A stretch of DNA of 64,000 bases from Aldrovandia affinis (Eukaryota > Chordata > Actinopteri > Notacanthiformes > Halosauridae). Shown here piece after piece: positions 1 to 11,443 of this stretch. Position numbers and translations under genes: made by a program. The DNA is taken from NCBI GenBank assembly GCA_029706075.1, contig JAINUG010000116.1, positions 532,501 through 596,500 on the forward strand, written 5' to 3'. Numbering within the stretch: the first letter of the stretch is position 1; each line of letters opens with the position of its first letter. The notes below the pieces were generated by a model. That model had not been told where the DNA came from and made no database searches. It saw only the letters and a list, made by a program, of their open reading frames with translations.

Positions 1-445
1 CACCTGGCCTGTCCTGTAATCAGCCCCTGCCTCGGAGGGTCACTCCGGACAGGAGGTGACAAGGGGGTGCGTGTGGCCGCTCAGAGCTGCAGCCACCTGT
101 ACAGTGGAGCCCCCCCCACTCCCCGCCCCCTCCGGTCCCCATAAATCTGCGTGATCATAATTACACACCGGGGTGCTGGGAGACGCCCCGTACTCCACTC
201 ATCCGCCCCGCCCCCTCTCTGCTCACACACTCATTAGCTGCACTGGGATCTGGAGTGTGTGTAAATCAGCACAGACTAATGACAGCGCCCTGAGCGATGG
301 CCAGCTCCCGCTGTCCTGTGATTGGTTAATGTGAGGAGAGAGGCGGGGCCAGCGCGCAGCCCGGCTCCACCCCCAACAGGTGCCCTCACAAATGAAACAC
401 TTTTCTCACATTCGTCTGCGCTTCGTCTGCGCTTTTTATCTTCCG

Positions 446-776
446 TTTGAGAACGTATTAGGCAGTGGGGAGAAAGGGGAGGAGCTCAAAGATGAATGCA
501 TAAACAGAAGCAACCTGTGATACAAAAAAGTGAGTTTATTGATATTTTTGGAGACGCGAAAGCTATGATCGCTTGTAAAGCGCTCAAAAGAATGGAACAG
601 AACAGTGACTTAGCTTCGTGTTCTGTGTTTGATGTTTAGCGCTTCATAGCTTTGGCGCCTCAAAAATATCAAAAACTCACTTTTTCGTATGACTAAGGTT
701 GCTGCTGCTTCTTTTTTGTTGATTCATTCAGCTTTGAGCACCTTCCCTTTCCCCCACTGCCTCATATTTTCTCAAA
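446..776. mobile_element. fold-back (long inverted repeat) element
   Basis: The left arm (446-584) and right arm (631-776) are imperfect inverted copies. Shared landmarks are GGCAGTGGGG/CCCCCACTGCC, GCTCAAAG/CTTTGAGC, AAGTGAGTTT/AAACTCACTT, GATATTTTTG/CAAAAATATC and AAAGCTATGA/TCATAGCTTT. The loop is about 45 bp. No coding capacity. It looks like a MITE or snap-back transposon relic. Confidence 0.75.
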
Positions 777-2855
777 TCAAATAAAAGATCAATAAACTAA
801 CACAAATATCGGTTTAGCATCAGCGTGACGCTGTAAGGAGAAGGATGAAGGGGAATGTTTGTTCGATGTAACAGCACACAATCCGTCTTGTGCTGAGATT
901 CACGTTTTTTACTTCATGTATTTACTCAACGTCCTGGTGTCACCGGGAACGTCGCTGAACATCGAACTACAAAAGGAACAAACAAGTGATCTCAGATAAA
1001 AGTAAAACATCTGTTGGACGGTGTGGTTGTGATTTTCAGACCTCGCTCAGAATCTCAGAACCACCCAGGAGCTCGAAGGCATGTCCTCCCACTCAGACAC
1101 TCAGCTCGCGCGTTGCGAAAAAAACACACAGAAAAAAGACGAGGCTGGAATCTGACCCGATGGGCCTCAGGACTCATCTTTCTAAACGAGCTCTTATGTC
1201 AGGATAACCACTGTCTGCACACTCCTCGATAAGCCCCGCGTTTACAGAGCTTCCCTGACAGACTCGCGCGCTCGCGTGTTGCGTCAGTGTGCCCTGCGGC
1301 CCGCTCAGGCGAAGGGGAACGGGAGAGAGAGCGTGGAGCTAGCGTCCCAGCACGCTCAGAGGCGCAGTAAGAGGGAGCGGCATCAACACACCGCAAGAAC
1401 AAGACCCTGCAGAGCCCTGGACAGGATCAGCTCAGACGGCCAGACGCGGTGTCGTAAACAGAGGCTTCGGCTCTTGCCCAATCAGGGGGTGCGGCCGCCT
1501 CCTCGCCCCCTCGCCCTGAGTAATCGACACACTCCTCCCCCGATCGGCTACCATCGTATTCTTCACATTCTTTTCTAAGTGTTTCGACGTCATCGGAGTA
1601 GACAAACCCTGGGAATCGGTCTCTTGTTGCCATAACAAAGTGCAGGACGGAGCCCCTTAGAACTGGGTATCTAACCACAACACTGTCTTTATATTTCAAA
1701 GACAGAGCGCTTGGTTTAATTACAGGACCAGGGGTCCAAGGGCCCTGCCCCTGACCCAACCCTCTTCCCTCTGCCCTGAAGCCAGTGGTGAATTCAGAAC
1801 TGCATCAGTCCCTTTGAACTCCGCACAGACTCTGGACAAAAGTGAGCAGGAAGGCAGGAGTTGACCTGGGAGTTGACCGAGAAGTCAAATGAACCCAGAC
1901 TTACGTGGCGCAAGTCATCCTGGCGAAGGCAAAAGTTGCAGATGTAGGCTGCACATAATCTTCCACACAGTAAGCTCTGGGATCTTAACCAGATTGTAAC
2001 TTATGTAACTGTGTGGTAATATGTCCAGGAGGCTAAAGCAACCAGAGGATTCAACAGGGCTGGGCTTGACCTAGAACAGCCAACGCAAACAACCTTTGTT
2101 TTGTTTTGACATAACTTTACAGGAGAAGGAGTAGAATACAGAAATGGGTCATTCAGGAAATCAGTTATCAAATGCTACAGACTGGTCATACATATGTCAG
2201 TTACTCATCTCGAAACAGTCAACAGCCAGCAGGCAGAGACCCAATGCCCATTGTTCAGGGTCAAGATCAGAGAATCTCCACTGCCGTGCTTCCCTGTTCT
2301 CTGAATTTGTCTGGATCGGAGATCTGGTTCACGGCATCAATTATAAGCAATACACTGATGACTGAGAACAAGAATATATCCCCTAAACAGAAGCTAGAAA
2401 ATACAGGGATCACAAGCCCACATGCTCAAACACAGACTTCAGCTGAGAAACAGCTCGGTTGATGAAGACTCATTACAGACTGGCTTTAGTGGGGTGCTTC
2501 ACTCAGAACCGTTACTGTGCCAAAGTTGGGATGACTTTATCACTCTTAGAGCAGGGGAAACAGCATGGCATTGGGGTGGCTGCTGCCACACCCTCTCACT
2601 GTGCTGCGCTTGGTCATTTCAGTGTGAAAGGGCCGCTCTCCCTGCGAGGGAGAGGGCAGGGGAGATGGGGGAGACACGGCCGGACCCAGATAAAGGGAAG
2701 GGAGAGAAAGAGAGAAGAGAGAGAGAGAGCTGAAGGATGGAGATTAAAGTCGACTCGCACGCGATTAACAGGGAGCGCCTGAAGTGGGAGGATGGAGGGA
2801 TTATCCCCAGAGCAAGTTGTGCTCAATATCAACTCCACTCAGACACTCTGACAGA

Positions 2856-2940
2856 AACTCTGAGAGAGGGAGAGAGGGAGAGAGAGGGAGAGAGGGAGGG
2901 AGAGGGAGAGAGGGAGAGAGAGAGAGAGGGAGAGGGGGAA
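2856..2940. repeat. GAGAGG-rich simple repeat
   Basis: Purine-only run of GAGAGG and GAGAGAGG units. Confidence 0.9.
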
Positions 2941-3411
2941 TGAAGGATCTGAGCTGGAGAGGAAAGCACCTGGAGTGTGTAGGACCATATATAGAGTACG
3001 ACGCTAAAAACTAACGCAAAGGAGGCACACAGAAAGCCCTGCTTTAACAAATGGATTCACTGCCGTGGACACAAATAAACTGACCACCGCTGTTTACGCC
3101 ATCCTGTTCCACTGACCACAACAATCACAAGTTCGGGGAGAGAGTGCACGTGCAATTAATCACAGGGGGGAAAGGCCTGTCTATATGAGTCTCCATTACT
3201 CACACGCGCACTAGCATTGAGCTCACCATCTGCACCCACGACAGAGGCAATCATCTCCTTTTCCCTGTCTAATCCTCCTGCTTAAGGAGAGCAGAATGTA
3301 CCGGGAGCGGGGGGATGGGAGACGTAACGAGAGGGAGGCGAAGTGAATCTGGAATGGCTGCGGCTTCAGACTGCGGCTCCTGTGAGACGGGGAGCCGACT
3401 TCCCCACACGG

Positions 3412-3453
3412 CGACACTGGGAGACACTGGGAGACACTGGGAGACACTGGGAG
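3412..3453. repeat. 10-bp tandem repeat, four copies
   Basis: The unit GACACTGGGA recurs four times in a CpG-rich patch. Confidence 0.85.
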
Positions 3454-4194
3454 ACGTCGCGCGGACAAAGCACTCTTATCCACCGCCAGATCACTTCTGT
3501 GTCACGCCACACGTTCCGGTAGAAATGCAAATGAAGGCGCAAACGGCCTGCTCCTCGCAACGAAAATAAAGAGCGCAGCTCCTTCTTGTGGTGGAGAAAC
3601 GGAACTGTAAATGATTATGAACGGGAGACAGGAGGAGAAGATCCTTCTGAAGCACTGTCCACATCAAGACTCTTCTCATTCGCACGCCGTTTGGGGACCA
3701 GACTCTCCCCAAATCTGTGAAATTCATTAAAGGAGTCCTCCTGCCTCCTTCGGCGCCTCCTTTTCTTCGAGGGAAACTTTTTTTTTTTTTTTTTACATCC
3801 ACATGTGCAAAAGTGGACTTTGTCAAATCCAATTTCATCTGCGCTGCAAACCAGCTTACGCATCGGAGACAAACAGCACTTCCGTCCACGGTTGCAGTTC
3901 ATTTTCATTCAAGGGACTTGGCGGCATGCCAGAGCAGCAATGCCACAGGGTATTATACAGAGGGGATAGCATTCTTCAGTTATCTGAGAGGCCAGTCAGC
4001 CCAATAATCTATACGGTATTGTCTACACTTTCTTATCGTATGAATCTGCCCCGAGTGGCAGGCTGGGCTCCTGCAGAGGCCCTCTGGAACACCAGATCCG
4101 GCTTGCAGAAGTCGTTCAGGGCGTTGAGGAATAGGACTAGAAAGAATAAAACACACCTGTATGACTAAATAAGTCCTGCCACTGCTACAAGGAC

Positions 4195-4275
4195 TTGATT
4201 TGCCACTTGCCTGAGCGGCACAGCCAATTCATGAAATGACCAGGAAGTCGGTGGGTTCGAATCCTGCCGATGACA
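4195..4275 (+). repeat. tRNA-like SINE head fragment
   Basis: It holds an A-box-like GCCTGAGCGGCACAGCC and a B box GGTTCGAATCC at roughly tRNA spacing, followed by no tRNA 3' stem. Read as an old SINE head rather than a functional tRNA. Confidence 0.4.
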
Positions 4276-4479
4276 ATGTTGTTGCGTCTTTTATTTGAAC
4301 CAGTCCAGTGGAGGGGTCCCAACAGAAGATGCCACATTACGGTTGATGTTGGGAGTTAATATGAACCCCAGAATTTGAAGACTGTAAAGCCATTGAGTAA
4401 AAAGGTAACAGTGACCTTCAAAAAGGTGAGTCACCTTGTTTTCTGAGTAAGTTCCGGACATCGATTTGGGGAGCGCTTC

Positions 4480-4740
4480 AGTCTTGCCCTGACACTGCAC
4501 GTTGGCACAGTCCACCGCTTACTGGAGATCTCTTTCCGTGCTTCACGGAGGACCCGAGCCGGCTCACCCTCCCTATTCCCCCCTCCCCCTGGGGAGGACA
4601 GCCAAATTCCGCCCCCGCTCGGGCTGATGACCAGGGTAGAGGAGCAGGTTTCAAACCGCGTCCCTGACAGGTAGCGCACACCACACCGGACCAGCCAAAG
4701 TATGGTGCGTTAGACCGCTACGCTATCTGCTGCCGTAGCC
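4480..4740 (-). mobile_element. tRNA-derived SINE, TAGCGTAGCGGTCTAACGC head
   Basis: On the minus strand it starts with an A-box region AGCGTAGCGGTCTAACGCAC and a B-box region CGGTTTGAAACC, followed by a GGGGCGGAATTTGGCTGTCC-type body. The same family recurs at 61354-61725. Confidence 0.7.
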
Positions 4741-5545
4741 TATAGCCTATATACAATGGAACTCACACCACTACCTGACAAACCCCTACACTACAGACAC
4801 TGTTTGTACTGAGCCATTCCAGTGACACAAAGAATTCAAATCATTCAACCCTATCCCATATTTGAAAAAAAGACGGTAAGAAAATTTGGCACCAGCAGGC
4901 ATCAAATACGATTTCAGAAGTATTCTTGCATAGCAAACTAAAATCTTTACACTGCTTAAAATCTTTAACTGCTTCACCCTGTGTTAAACAATGGCGCTAC
5001 ATCACCTTGTGGAATTTCTTTCATAAACGAGCATTGTCTCCAAGTAATAATTCTACCGAAGACGACCAGAATGACACCATTTTATAACAGAGGCAGATGG
5101 GCAGAGATCAATCAAATCCTTATCAGAGAGACACAGGTGTGTAAGGAGATTGTCTTTCTTAAAGGAATATATGCCCATGTTTCATGCATGGGGTATTAAA
5201 ATATTGAAATGGTTTGGGGGGGGAAATATATTTTTACACTCTGCTGAAGACCGCTTTGTTTTAGAAAATCTTTTTTTATTTTTCCAATCCAATTTTTTTC
5301 CACAAAAAACTATTAATTTTATCAAGCCTTTGCCAGTTCACACACAAAAGCAGAATTCTATGCTAACAGTGTCTGTTTTTGCCCACAACATACATCAAAC
5401 CCAGGCAACTTTCCTACTCATGTTTCTGGAGCAATTTCGTTTCTAGGCAATATTAGAATCTAATATGGCCTCTTTGACGAGGCATGGACTTTGGAAAATA
5501 TATAAACTAACATCCCTCTCTCGCCTGACACTATTGCATAATAGA

Positions 5546-5680
5546 ATATATATGCCATTTAGCAGATGCCTTTATCCAAAGCGACTTACAGTAGTGAATG
5601 CATACATTTTCAGTATATGTGGTCCCAGTGGGAATTGAACCCACAACGCCACGCTCTACCTACTGAGCCACACAGAACCA
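5546..5680 (-). mobile_element. tRNA-derived SINE (family S1)
   Basis: Minus-strand copy with B box GGTTCAATTCCCACTGGGACC, then TATGCATTCACTACTGTAAG and the tail TCGCTTTGGATAAAGGCATC. Its A-box end runs straight into the 29-bp array that follows. Confidence 0.85.
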
Positions 5681-6626
5681 CGCTCTACCTACTGAGACAC
5701 ACAGAACCACGCTCTACCTACTGAGACACACAGAATCACGCTCTACCTACTGAGACACACAGAACAACGCTCTACCTACTGAGACACACAGAACCACGCT
5801 CTACCTACTGAGCCACAGAACCACGCTCTACCTACTGAGCCACACAGAACCATGCTCTACCTACTGAGACACACAGAACCACGCTCTACCTACTGAGACA
5901 CACAGAACCACGCTCTACCTACTGAGCCACACAGAATCACGCTCTACCTACTGAGCCACACAGAACCACGCTCTACCTACTGAGACACACAGAACCACGC
6001 TCTACCTACTGAGACACACAGAACCACGCTCTACCTACTGAGCCACACAGAACCACGCTCTACCTACTGAGACACACAGAACCACGCTCTACCTACTGAG
6101 ACACACAGAACCACGCTCTACCTACTGAGCCACACAGAACCACGCTCTACCTACTGAGCCACACAGAACCACGCTCTACCTACTGAGACACACAGAACCA
6201 CGCTCTACCTACTGAGCCACACAGAACCACGCTCTACCTACTGAGCCACACAGAACCACGCTCTACCTACTGAGACACACAGAACCACGCTCTACCTACT
6301 GAGCCACACAGAACCACGCTCTACCTACTGAGACACACAGAACCACACTCTACCTACTGAGCCACACAGAACCACGCTCTACCTACTGAGCCACACAGAA
6401 CCATGCTCTACCTACTGAGCCACACAGAACCACGCTCTACCTACTGAGCCACACAGAACCACGCTCTACCTACTGAGCCACACAGAACCACACTCTACCT
6501 ACTGAGCCACACAGAACCACGCTCTACCTACTGAGCCACACAGAACCACGCTCTACCTACTGAGACACACAGAACCACGCTCTACCTACTGAGCCACACT
6601 ACCTACTGAGCCACACAGAACCACTG
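5650..6626. repeat. 29-bp minisatellite, about 33 copies, grown from a SINE A-box
   Basis: The unit ACCACGCTCTACCTACTGAG + CCACACAGA repeats with few changes (GAGCC/GAGAC, CACGC/CATGC). Its complement, TGTGTGGCTCAGTAGGTAGAG, is the A-box of the adjacent S1 SINE. Confidence 0.95.
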
Positions 6627-6989
6627 ATAGATGGGTCGTTGACTGCGGTGCGATACTGAGACATTCAGATGCTCCTCAATACTCAGCAGTGAAATGCTGT
6701 CTGTTATTTCCCAGCATTTCCTCTAATGACGCTTTGGGGCCAGTCGCCTCTCAGCCCTGGCCTTGCGCACATCTATAAAAAGGCACACTTCACATTTCAA
6801 AGTACAGAGCACATGCACTTCCCAGGTCTGTTTGTCCAGCTGAAGGGGTTCTTTGTTGTGAAGTGACAGCTTTCTCCTTTGCTTCTGCAAAATGCAGTGC
6901 GATGTTTACGCTTTCACACCCTCGTCACACAGGATTGAGGAGAAGACTGACGTGGCTGTGCTTGGCGGCATAGGGGTACAGTAATATAT

Positions 6990-7115
6990 ACGTAATATAA
7001 TATGTGCCATTTATCAGACGCTTTTATCCAAAGCGACTTACAGTAGTGAATGCATACATTTTTCAGTATATGTGGTCCCAGTGGGAACTGAACCCACAAC
7101 CTAAGCATTGCCAAC
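6990..7115 (-). mobile_element. tRNA-derived SINE (family S1)
   Basis: Tail GCCATTTATCAGACGCTTTT and B-box complement GGGAACTGAACCCACAACC on the plus strand; continues into a short 29-bp array. Confidence 0.85.
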
Positions 7116-7351
7116 GCCGTGCTCTACCTACTGAGACACACAGAACCACGCTCTACCTACTGAGACACACAGAACCATGCTCTACCTACTGAGACACACA
7201 GAATCACGCTCTACCTACTGAGCCACACAGAACCACGCTCTACCTACTGAGCCACACAGAACCACGCTCTACCTACTGAGCCACACAAAACCACGCTCTA
7301 CCTACTGAGCCACACAGAACCACGCTCCACCTACTGAGCCACACAGAACCA
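7115..7351. repeat. 29-bp A-box minisatellite, about 8 copies
   Basis: Same unit as the 5650-6626 array, again joined to the 5' end of an S1 SINE. Confidence 0.92.
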
Positions 7352-7971
7352 AAGTGATGTGCAGATTTAGACAGGCATGGATGCGGGTCCTCCGTTCAGT
7401 ACATCACCCTGCGCGTGTTTCACCCCCCGACCGCAAGCCTGCCACTGTGAGCACTCAAAATAAGCTCAGTCAACAGCTACTGAAAATACGCCACGCAGAA
7501 GAGTCAGGGTGGCATGTCAACTTCATCACATCTTCCAAGATGAGGACGACTGGGCGATGGGCATTCATTTCTGCACTGTAACATGCCAAAAGCAAATACC
7601 CACACAATGTCCCAGCCAAGCATGAACATCAGCAATTTTCAGCATAATGCGATTACAGTCAATTGTGCAGTGCGGAAACCACTCCAATGTGATCTGCGAG
7701 AGAGCGGTGGTGGTGGTGGTTATGGGCAGCTAATGGGGCGAAGGAGCCACCGCATCGCCAGCGGTACGGATCATTGTTCAGCGAGCCTCTCGATTATCGA
7801 CGGAGAAATGAGCTGTCGGTCTGCTCGCGTCGTGAAACGGCTCTTTATCCTTCACTCTGCTCGGCCAGAGATACTTAGCTAATTGTTCTGATCAAGCACG
7901 CACTACGTTAGCTATCCCATTTGGTTCAGGGTGATCAAACAGCTAACAAGCTCCTTCTCGGATATGGGAAG

Positions 7972-8047
7972 TCTATCATGTATTTATGCACATCTTGTAA
8001 GTCGCTCTGGATAAGAGCGTCTGCTAAATGCCTAAAATGTAAATGTA
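7972..8047 (+). mobile_element. SINE/LINE 3' tail fragment
   Basis: ATGTATTTATGCACATCTTG followed by the shared tail GTAAGTCGCTCTGGATAAGA and GCGTCTGCTAAATGCC. No tRNA head. Related copies lie at 17945, 30750, 31096, 36780 and 50100. Confidence 0.7.
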
Positions 8048-8365
8048 AGTTACAGTACATTGCACCGCTAACGTACGGCGTGCATCACACAGCGGATAAA
8101 CTATCACGTCAAATCATCATCATCATCTTTTCAAGTTTGTTACATCTTATTTGACACGCTGGGTCGTTTAGATGTCCTCTAGCTAGTACCAACCTACTCT
8201 ACTCTAGTCTAGCCTAGTAGCCCTTCTCAAGTGCCAAGGTAGCTACCTTGATGGTAGCCAAGTTATCTATCCGCCCGCTACTTATAAGTAACTCGGTCAC
8301 TCAATGCTAGTTTGCTAGTTAATTTAGCTCGCTATGGTGTACCAGTGGTTTGTTGAAGACAACAT

Positions 8366-8368
<3 letters not shown>

Positions 8369-8396
<28 letters not shown>
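8369..8396. repeat. (AC)n microsatellite
   Basis: Uninterrupted AC dinucleotide run. Confidence 0.95.
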
Positions 8397-8399
<3 letters not shown>

Positions 8400-9289
8400 T
8401 CATGTCAGTTTGTCCAGAGCGACTAGAGAGTTGGTGAATACAAAATTGCAACAATTAAAAAACGCAGTGAAGAGTTAGCTGACTAGCAAGCAAGCGAAAT
8501 TGTTACCTACAATATCACCAAGCTAACCAGTTAGCGAACATTAAGGCGCTTTGTGTTACTAATCTGATTTAACACTCAGCTAGCTAGCTAACCTTCTTAC
8601 AAAGCAAACGATAATCGCGACGTGCCATACAGCTAGCGACACACACAACGAACCAGCCACGTTAATGAGCAAACGAACTAAACATGTTTCAATGTGGCTA
8701 AAAGACGTAGGTAGTGTAGCACTGAGTAATACCTTGCGAGCCAGCTAGCGTAACGTTTAATCATGTCGTTAGCAAGCCAGATACTCCGGCTAGGTCAGAT
8801 AGCTGTAAGAGATTAACTAGACCAGTCGTTAACTAGACCAAACTATCTCGCAACTAGCTGACTGGATATCACTTGCTAACGTTACTAGTTACAACGTTTA
8901 ACGCCAGCCTTCCCCGCTAACTAACTAGAAAGTCGTTGAAAAAAACGCAAACATTCACGGCTAGCTAGCTAGCGTGCCAGCAGAATATTAACTTCACCAG
9001 CGTTAGGCTAACGAACACGAAAAGCATAGCTATGTAGCCACCTAGACAATACACGTTACACATGTTAATACATGTTTTAACACAAATCTGTTTTCGTGCA
9101 CAAATGATAACCAACGTTGGCTAGTTTGGATAGTTAGCCAGGTTGGATAGCTAGCAAACAAAGAATTAGCCTGCTAGCTGGCTGACTTAGCTACTCCACA
9201 AAGAACTAGCTACCCAGCTAACGGTGGCTAAGCAAATTCCTGGGACGCCATGGGATAACGGCGAGTTAGCTAGCGAGCCAGATGTCGCT

Positions 9290-9513
9290 CGCAGTGTAGT
9301 GTAATGGTTAGGGGAACTGGGCTTGCAACTCAGAGGTTGCAGGTTTGATTCCCAGGTGGGGCACTGCCGTTGTACCCTTGAGCTAAAGGCACTTAACCTG
9401 AACTGCTTCAGTAAAATATCCAGCTGTACAAATGGATTGTATGTAAAGAAATGTAAACTGTGCAAGTCGCTCTGGATAAGAGCGTCTGCTAAATGCCTAA
9501 AATGTAAATGTTA
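9290..9513 (+). mobile_element. tRNA-derived SINE (family S2)
   Basis: Head TAGTGTAATGGTTAGGGGAA, B box GGTTTGATTCCCAGG, body CACTTAACCTGAACTGCTTC, tail GTCGCTCTGGATAAGAGCGT. Full length. Confidence 0.85.
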
Positions 9514-9642
9514 GCTGCATCGACACTGGGTAGTGCTAGCCGCCTGGATAGAGCCTCAATCACCAGTTGCCTCCAAACATGAAGACTGTTCACGAATCGC
9601 ACAACTCCGCCAGCTGATAATTTAACGAGAACCGTGATTTAC

Positions 9643-9847
9643 CTGAATGCTGTGTGAATATATTGATCCCCGGATCGGGAACGTTGACAGCGACAGCCCT
9701 GCCCGGTGGCGTCCCGGTGGTGGCGGTCGCTTCCCTCGGTCTTCTCCCGGCGCTGCTCCCACGGTTCGTGCGTCCCTGGGGCTGCGGTTGGGGCGGTGGG
9801 AGCCCCGCGGAAGCCCCCTCCCCGACGCGGCCTACCTGTTGTCCCAT
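9643..9847 (-). CDS. abl2: ABL2 first coding exon, myristoylated 1b isoform (partial gene)
   Basis: ABL2 (ARG) is a non-receptor tyrosine kinase that links growth-factor and integrin signals to actin. This exon encodes only the N-terminal cap. Translation from the ATG at 9847 starts MGQQVGRVGEG and ends with the block INIFTQHS; both match the start and end of human ABL2 exon 1b as I know it. Gly2 after Met is the family's myristoylation site, used for kinase autoinhibition. The middle is a poorly conserved Pro/Arg/Gly-rich stretch with RGSSAGRRP-like sequence. The exon has 205 bases (68 codons plus one), ending CATTCAG before a GTAAAT donor, which fits the phase-1 junction to the next ABL2 exon (DHFASC in human). 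That exon was not found at 1-9642, so it lies beyond the low edge of the window. SH3, SH2 and kinase domains are therefore absent here. Confidence 0.9.
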
Positions 9848-9949
9848 ATTCCCGACCTCCCTGCTGGATCACATCGCCCGAAACGGCGGAATGGCCTATT
9901 CAGAATTGTATTCCTCAACCTCCTCCAGCCTCGCTAGCAACCAAGCTAG

Positions 9950-10045
9950 CTCGCTAACGTGTAGTCCCACCAGCTAGCTAGCTCGCTAACGTGTAGTCCC
10001 ACCAGCTAGCTAGCTCGCTAACGTGTAGTCCCACCAGCTAGCCAG
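9950..10045. repeat. 32-bp tandem repeat, three copies, upstream of ABL2 ATG
   Basis: The unit begins CTCGCTAACGTGTAGTCCCA and recurs at 9950, 9982 and 10014 with almost no change. It is about 100 bp upstream of the ABL2 start codon on the minus strand. Confidence 0.9.
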
Positions 10046-10311
10046 CGAGCGAGCTCCCCCCTCGCCCGACACAAGCCCACCTTGCTTCCAGCAGATACTA
10101 GCGATCGTGTGACAAATCGGTTTTATCCAGCGACACGGCTACGGTCAACGGTATCACGAGGCGGCCCGGTTTGGTTTTATTCCCTCGGCCCAGAATCTCT
10201 CATTCCTTCAGGGTCGCTCCGTCTCCCTCCGGCCACTACGCGCCCCCTCCGCAGCCGCCATCTTTACCGCAGAACAGCATCGGGGAGTCCACCATCCGGG
10301 TCACTGTACCC

Positions 10312-10455
10312 CCTCAGACCTCCGAGCCACTAGGTGGGGCAAAACCGCGGACGAGGAGGAAAATCACTGATCTGTGCGCCAGATCCGGCCAGGAGCCTCA
10401 GACCTCCGAGCCACAAGGTGGGGCAAAACCGCGGACGTGGAGGAAAATCACAACC
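10312..10455. repeat. 83-bp tandem duplication, two copies
   Basis: The stretch starting CCTCAGACCTCCGAGCCAC at about 10312 is repeated about 83 bp later (10395). Both copies contain GGTGGGGCAAAACCGCGGAC; few bases differ. Confidence 0.85.
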
Positions 10456-10480
10456 AAGCACTCCTTGAATGGGCGTTGTT

Positions 10481-11437
10481 TGATAGCTTCACAACTTTAA
10501 GATAAGATAACTCGCTTGGGTATGGACTCATGATGTGCTTATATTTGGTGACTTAATCACGCAGAATATCTACGACAGGGCAGTTTTGGTCAACACATTT
10601 TAAGGAAGTATTAATCATTTAATGCTATTACTCCTCGTGAGATGACACCAAGTAACGTCACACTGTATGCTTCCTCAAACTTTGTGGTTTTTGTCGATTT
10701 GTTGCTACTTATTTTTTTAAATGTTAAAATAGATTAAATCACTGCTCTGATGCAACCACCTCACATTGGTTCTGGGGAGATCAGAGATCACATCACAGCC
10801 GACTGATCATGACTGCGATACATGATCTTAGTCAAACTACCCTGGAGCAATCTTTAATCTACACACCAAAGAGACGCTCTTTAAAATGCTCTTTAGAATC
10901 TGGGACGAGATTCCAATATTCTCCGTTTGATCAAGCACGCCCACTTCGCGAGTGGGTCATCTCTAGTGGTTGTTCTCCACGGCAGTACTCAGCCACTTCA
11001 TTCATAACGGACACGCAAGACGATCAGCGTGGAATTAAATTATAAACCCATTTTAATCGCAGATTGAGCATTTTAATATAATCCTTAAAAAGGGGCAGGA
11101 AAACCACCGACTACAAAGATCAAGCAACCACCATGTCGTTGTGTGCACTGCATTTCCAAATCCCTCAAAGTTTAAGAGGGCAGGATTATATAAGAGTCAA
11201 TAAAACAAATTCTGCTCTTAATCCACGAGTGACTCTTTGGTTTTCACATGCAGTACAGAATTATTTCCGGACATTTTTGCCAACTCATCAAAACTTCAAT
11301 TTCCTTCTGCTTTGGACACAACGTAACCTTTGGACAGGGAATTAATGTTGACACAGACAATCCCAGATCTTCAACAACACATCCGCTGTCCCAGGGGGAA
11401 AAAAACAAGTCCAGTATTTGGGGCATAATTATTCTTT
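10481..11437. other. intergenic, ABL2 promoter to SOAT1 3' end
   Basis: AT-rich unique sequence with no recognised gene or repeat. Confidence 0.5.
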
Positions 11438-11443
11438 TTTATT
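11438..11443 (-). terminator. candidate distal poly(A) signal of SOAT1
   Basis: AATAAA on the minus strand, at the edge where repeat-free AT-rich sequence ends. Nearer signals could be used instead. Confidence 0.3.

Larger units (their letters stand above)
1..9642 (-). other. ABL2 intron 1 region, no recognised exon
   Basis: This stretch lies downstream of ABL2 exon 1b and should be intronic. I searched both strands for ABL2 SH3/SH2/kinase sequence and for the alternative exon 1a and saw neither. It holds a fold-back element, SINEs, a 1-kb minisatellite, CpG-rich patches at about 1.0-1.6 kb and 3.2-3.7 kb that could be regulatory, and a long run rich in GCTAGC/GTTAGC words at 8.2-9.2 kb. Confidence 0.6.
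9600..10480 (-). promoter_or_regulatory. abl2: CpG-rich promoter and 5' UTR region of ABL2
   Basis: The sequence is rich in CG dinucleotides, unlike the AT-rich flanks, and surrounds the ABL2 start codon. It holds two local tandem duplications (32-bp and 83-bp units, listed separately). No TATA box was recognised. The transcription start cannot be placed from sequence alone. Confidence 0.5.

Noticed and set aside
1427-1759. 110-codon minus-strand open frame in CpG-rich DNA
   Set aside because: No recognisable domain, no family match, and GC-rich DNA opens chance frames.
5650-6626. Direct repeats resembling a CRISPR array
   Set aside because: Units are contiguous with no spacers, and match a SINE A-box in a vertebrate genome.
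1-9642. ABL2 exon 1a or exon 2
   Set aside because: No sequence resembling the exon 1a start or the DHFASCVEDG block was seen on the minus strand.
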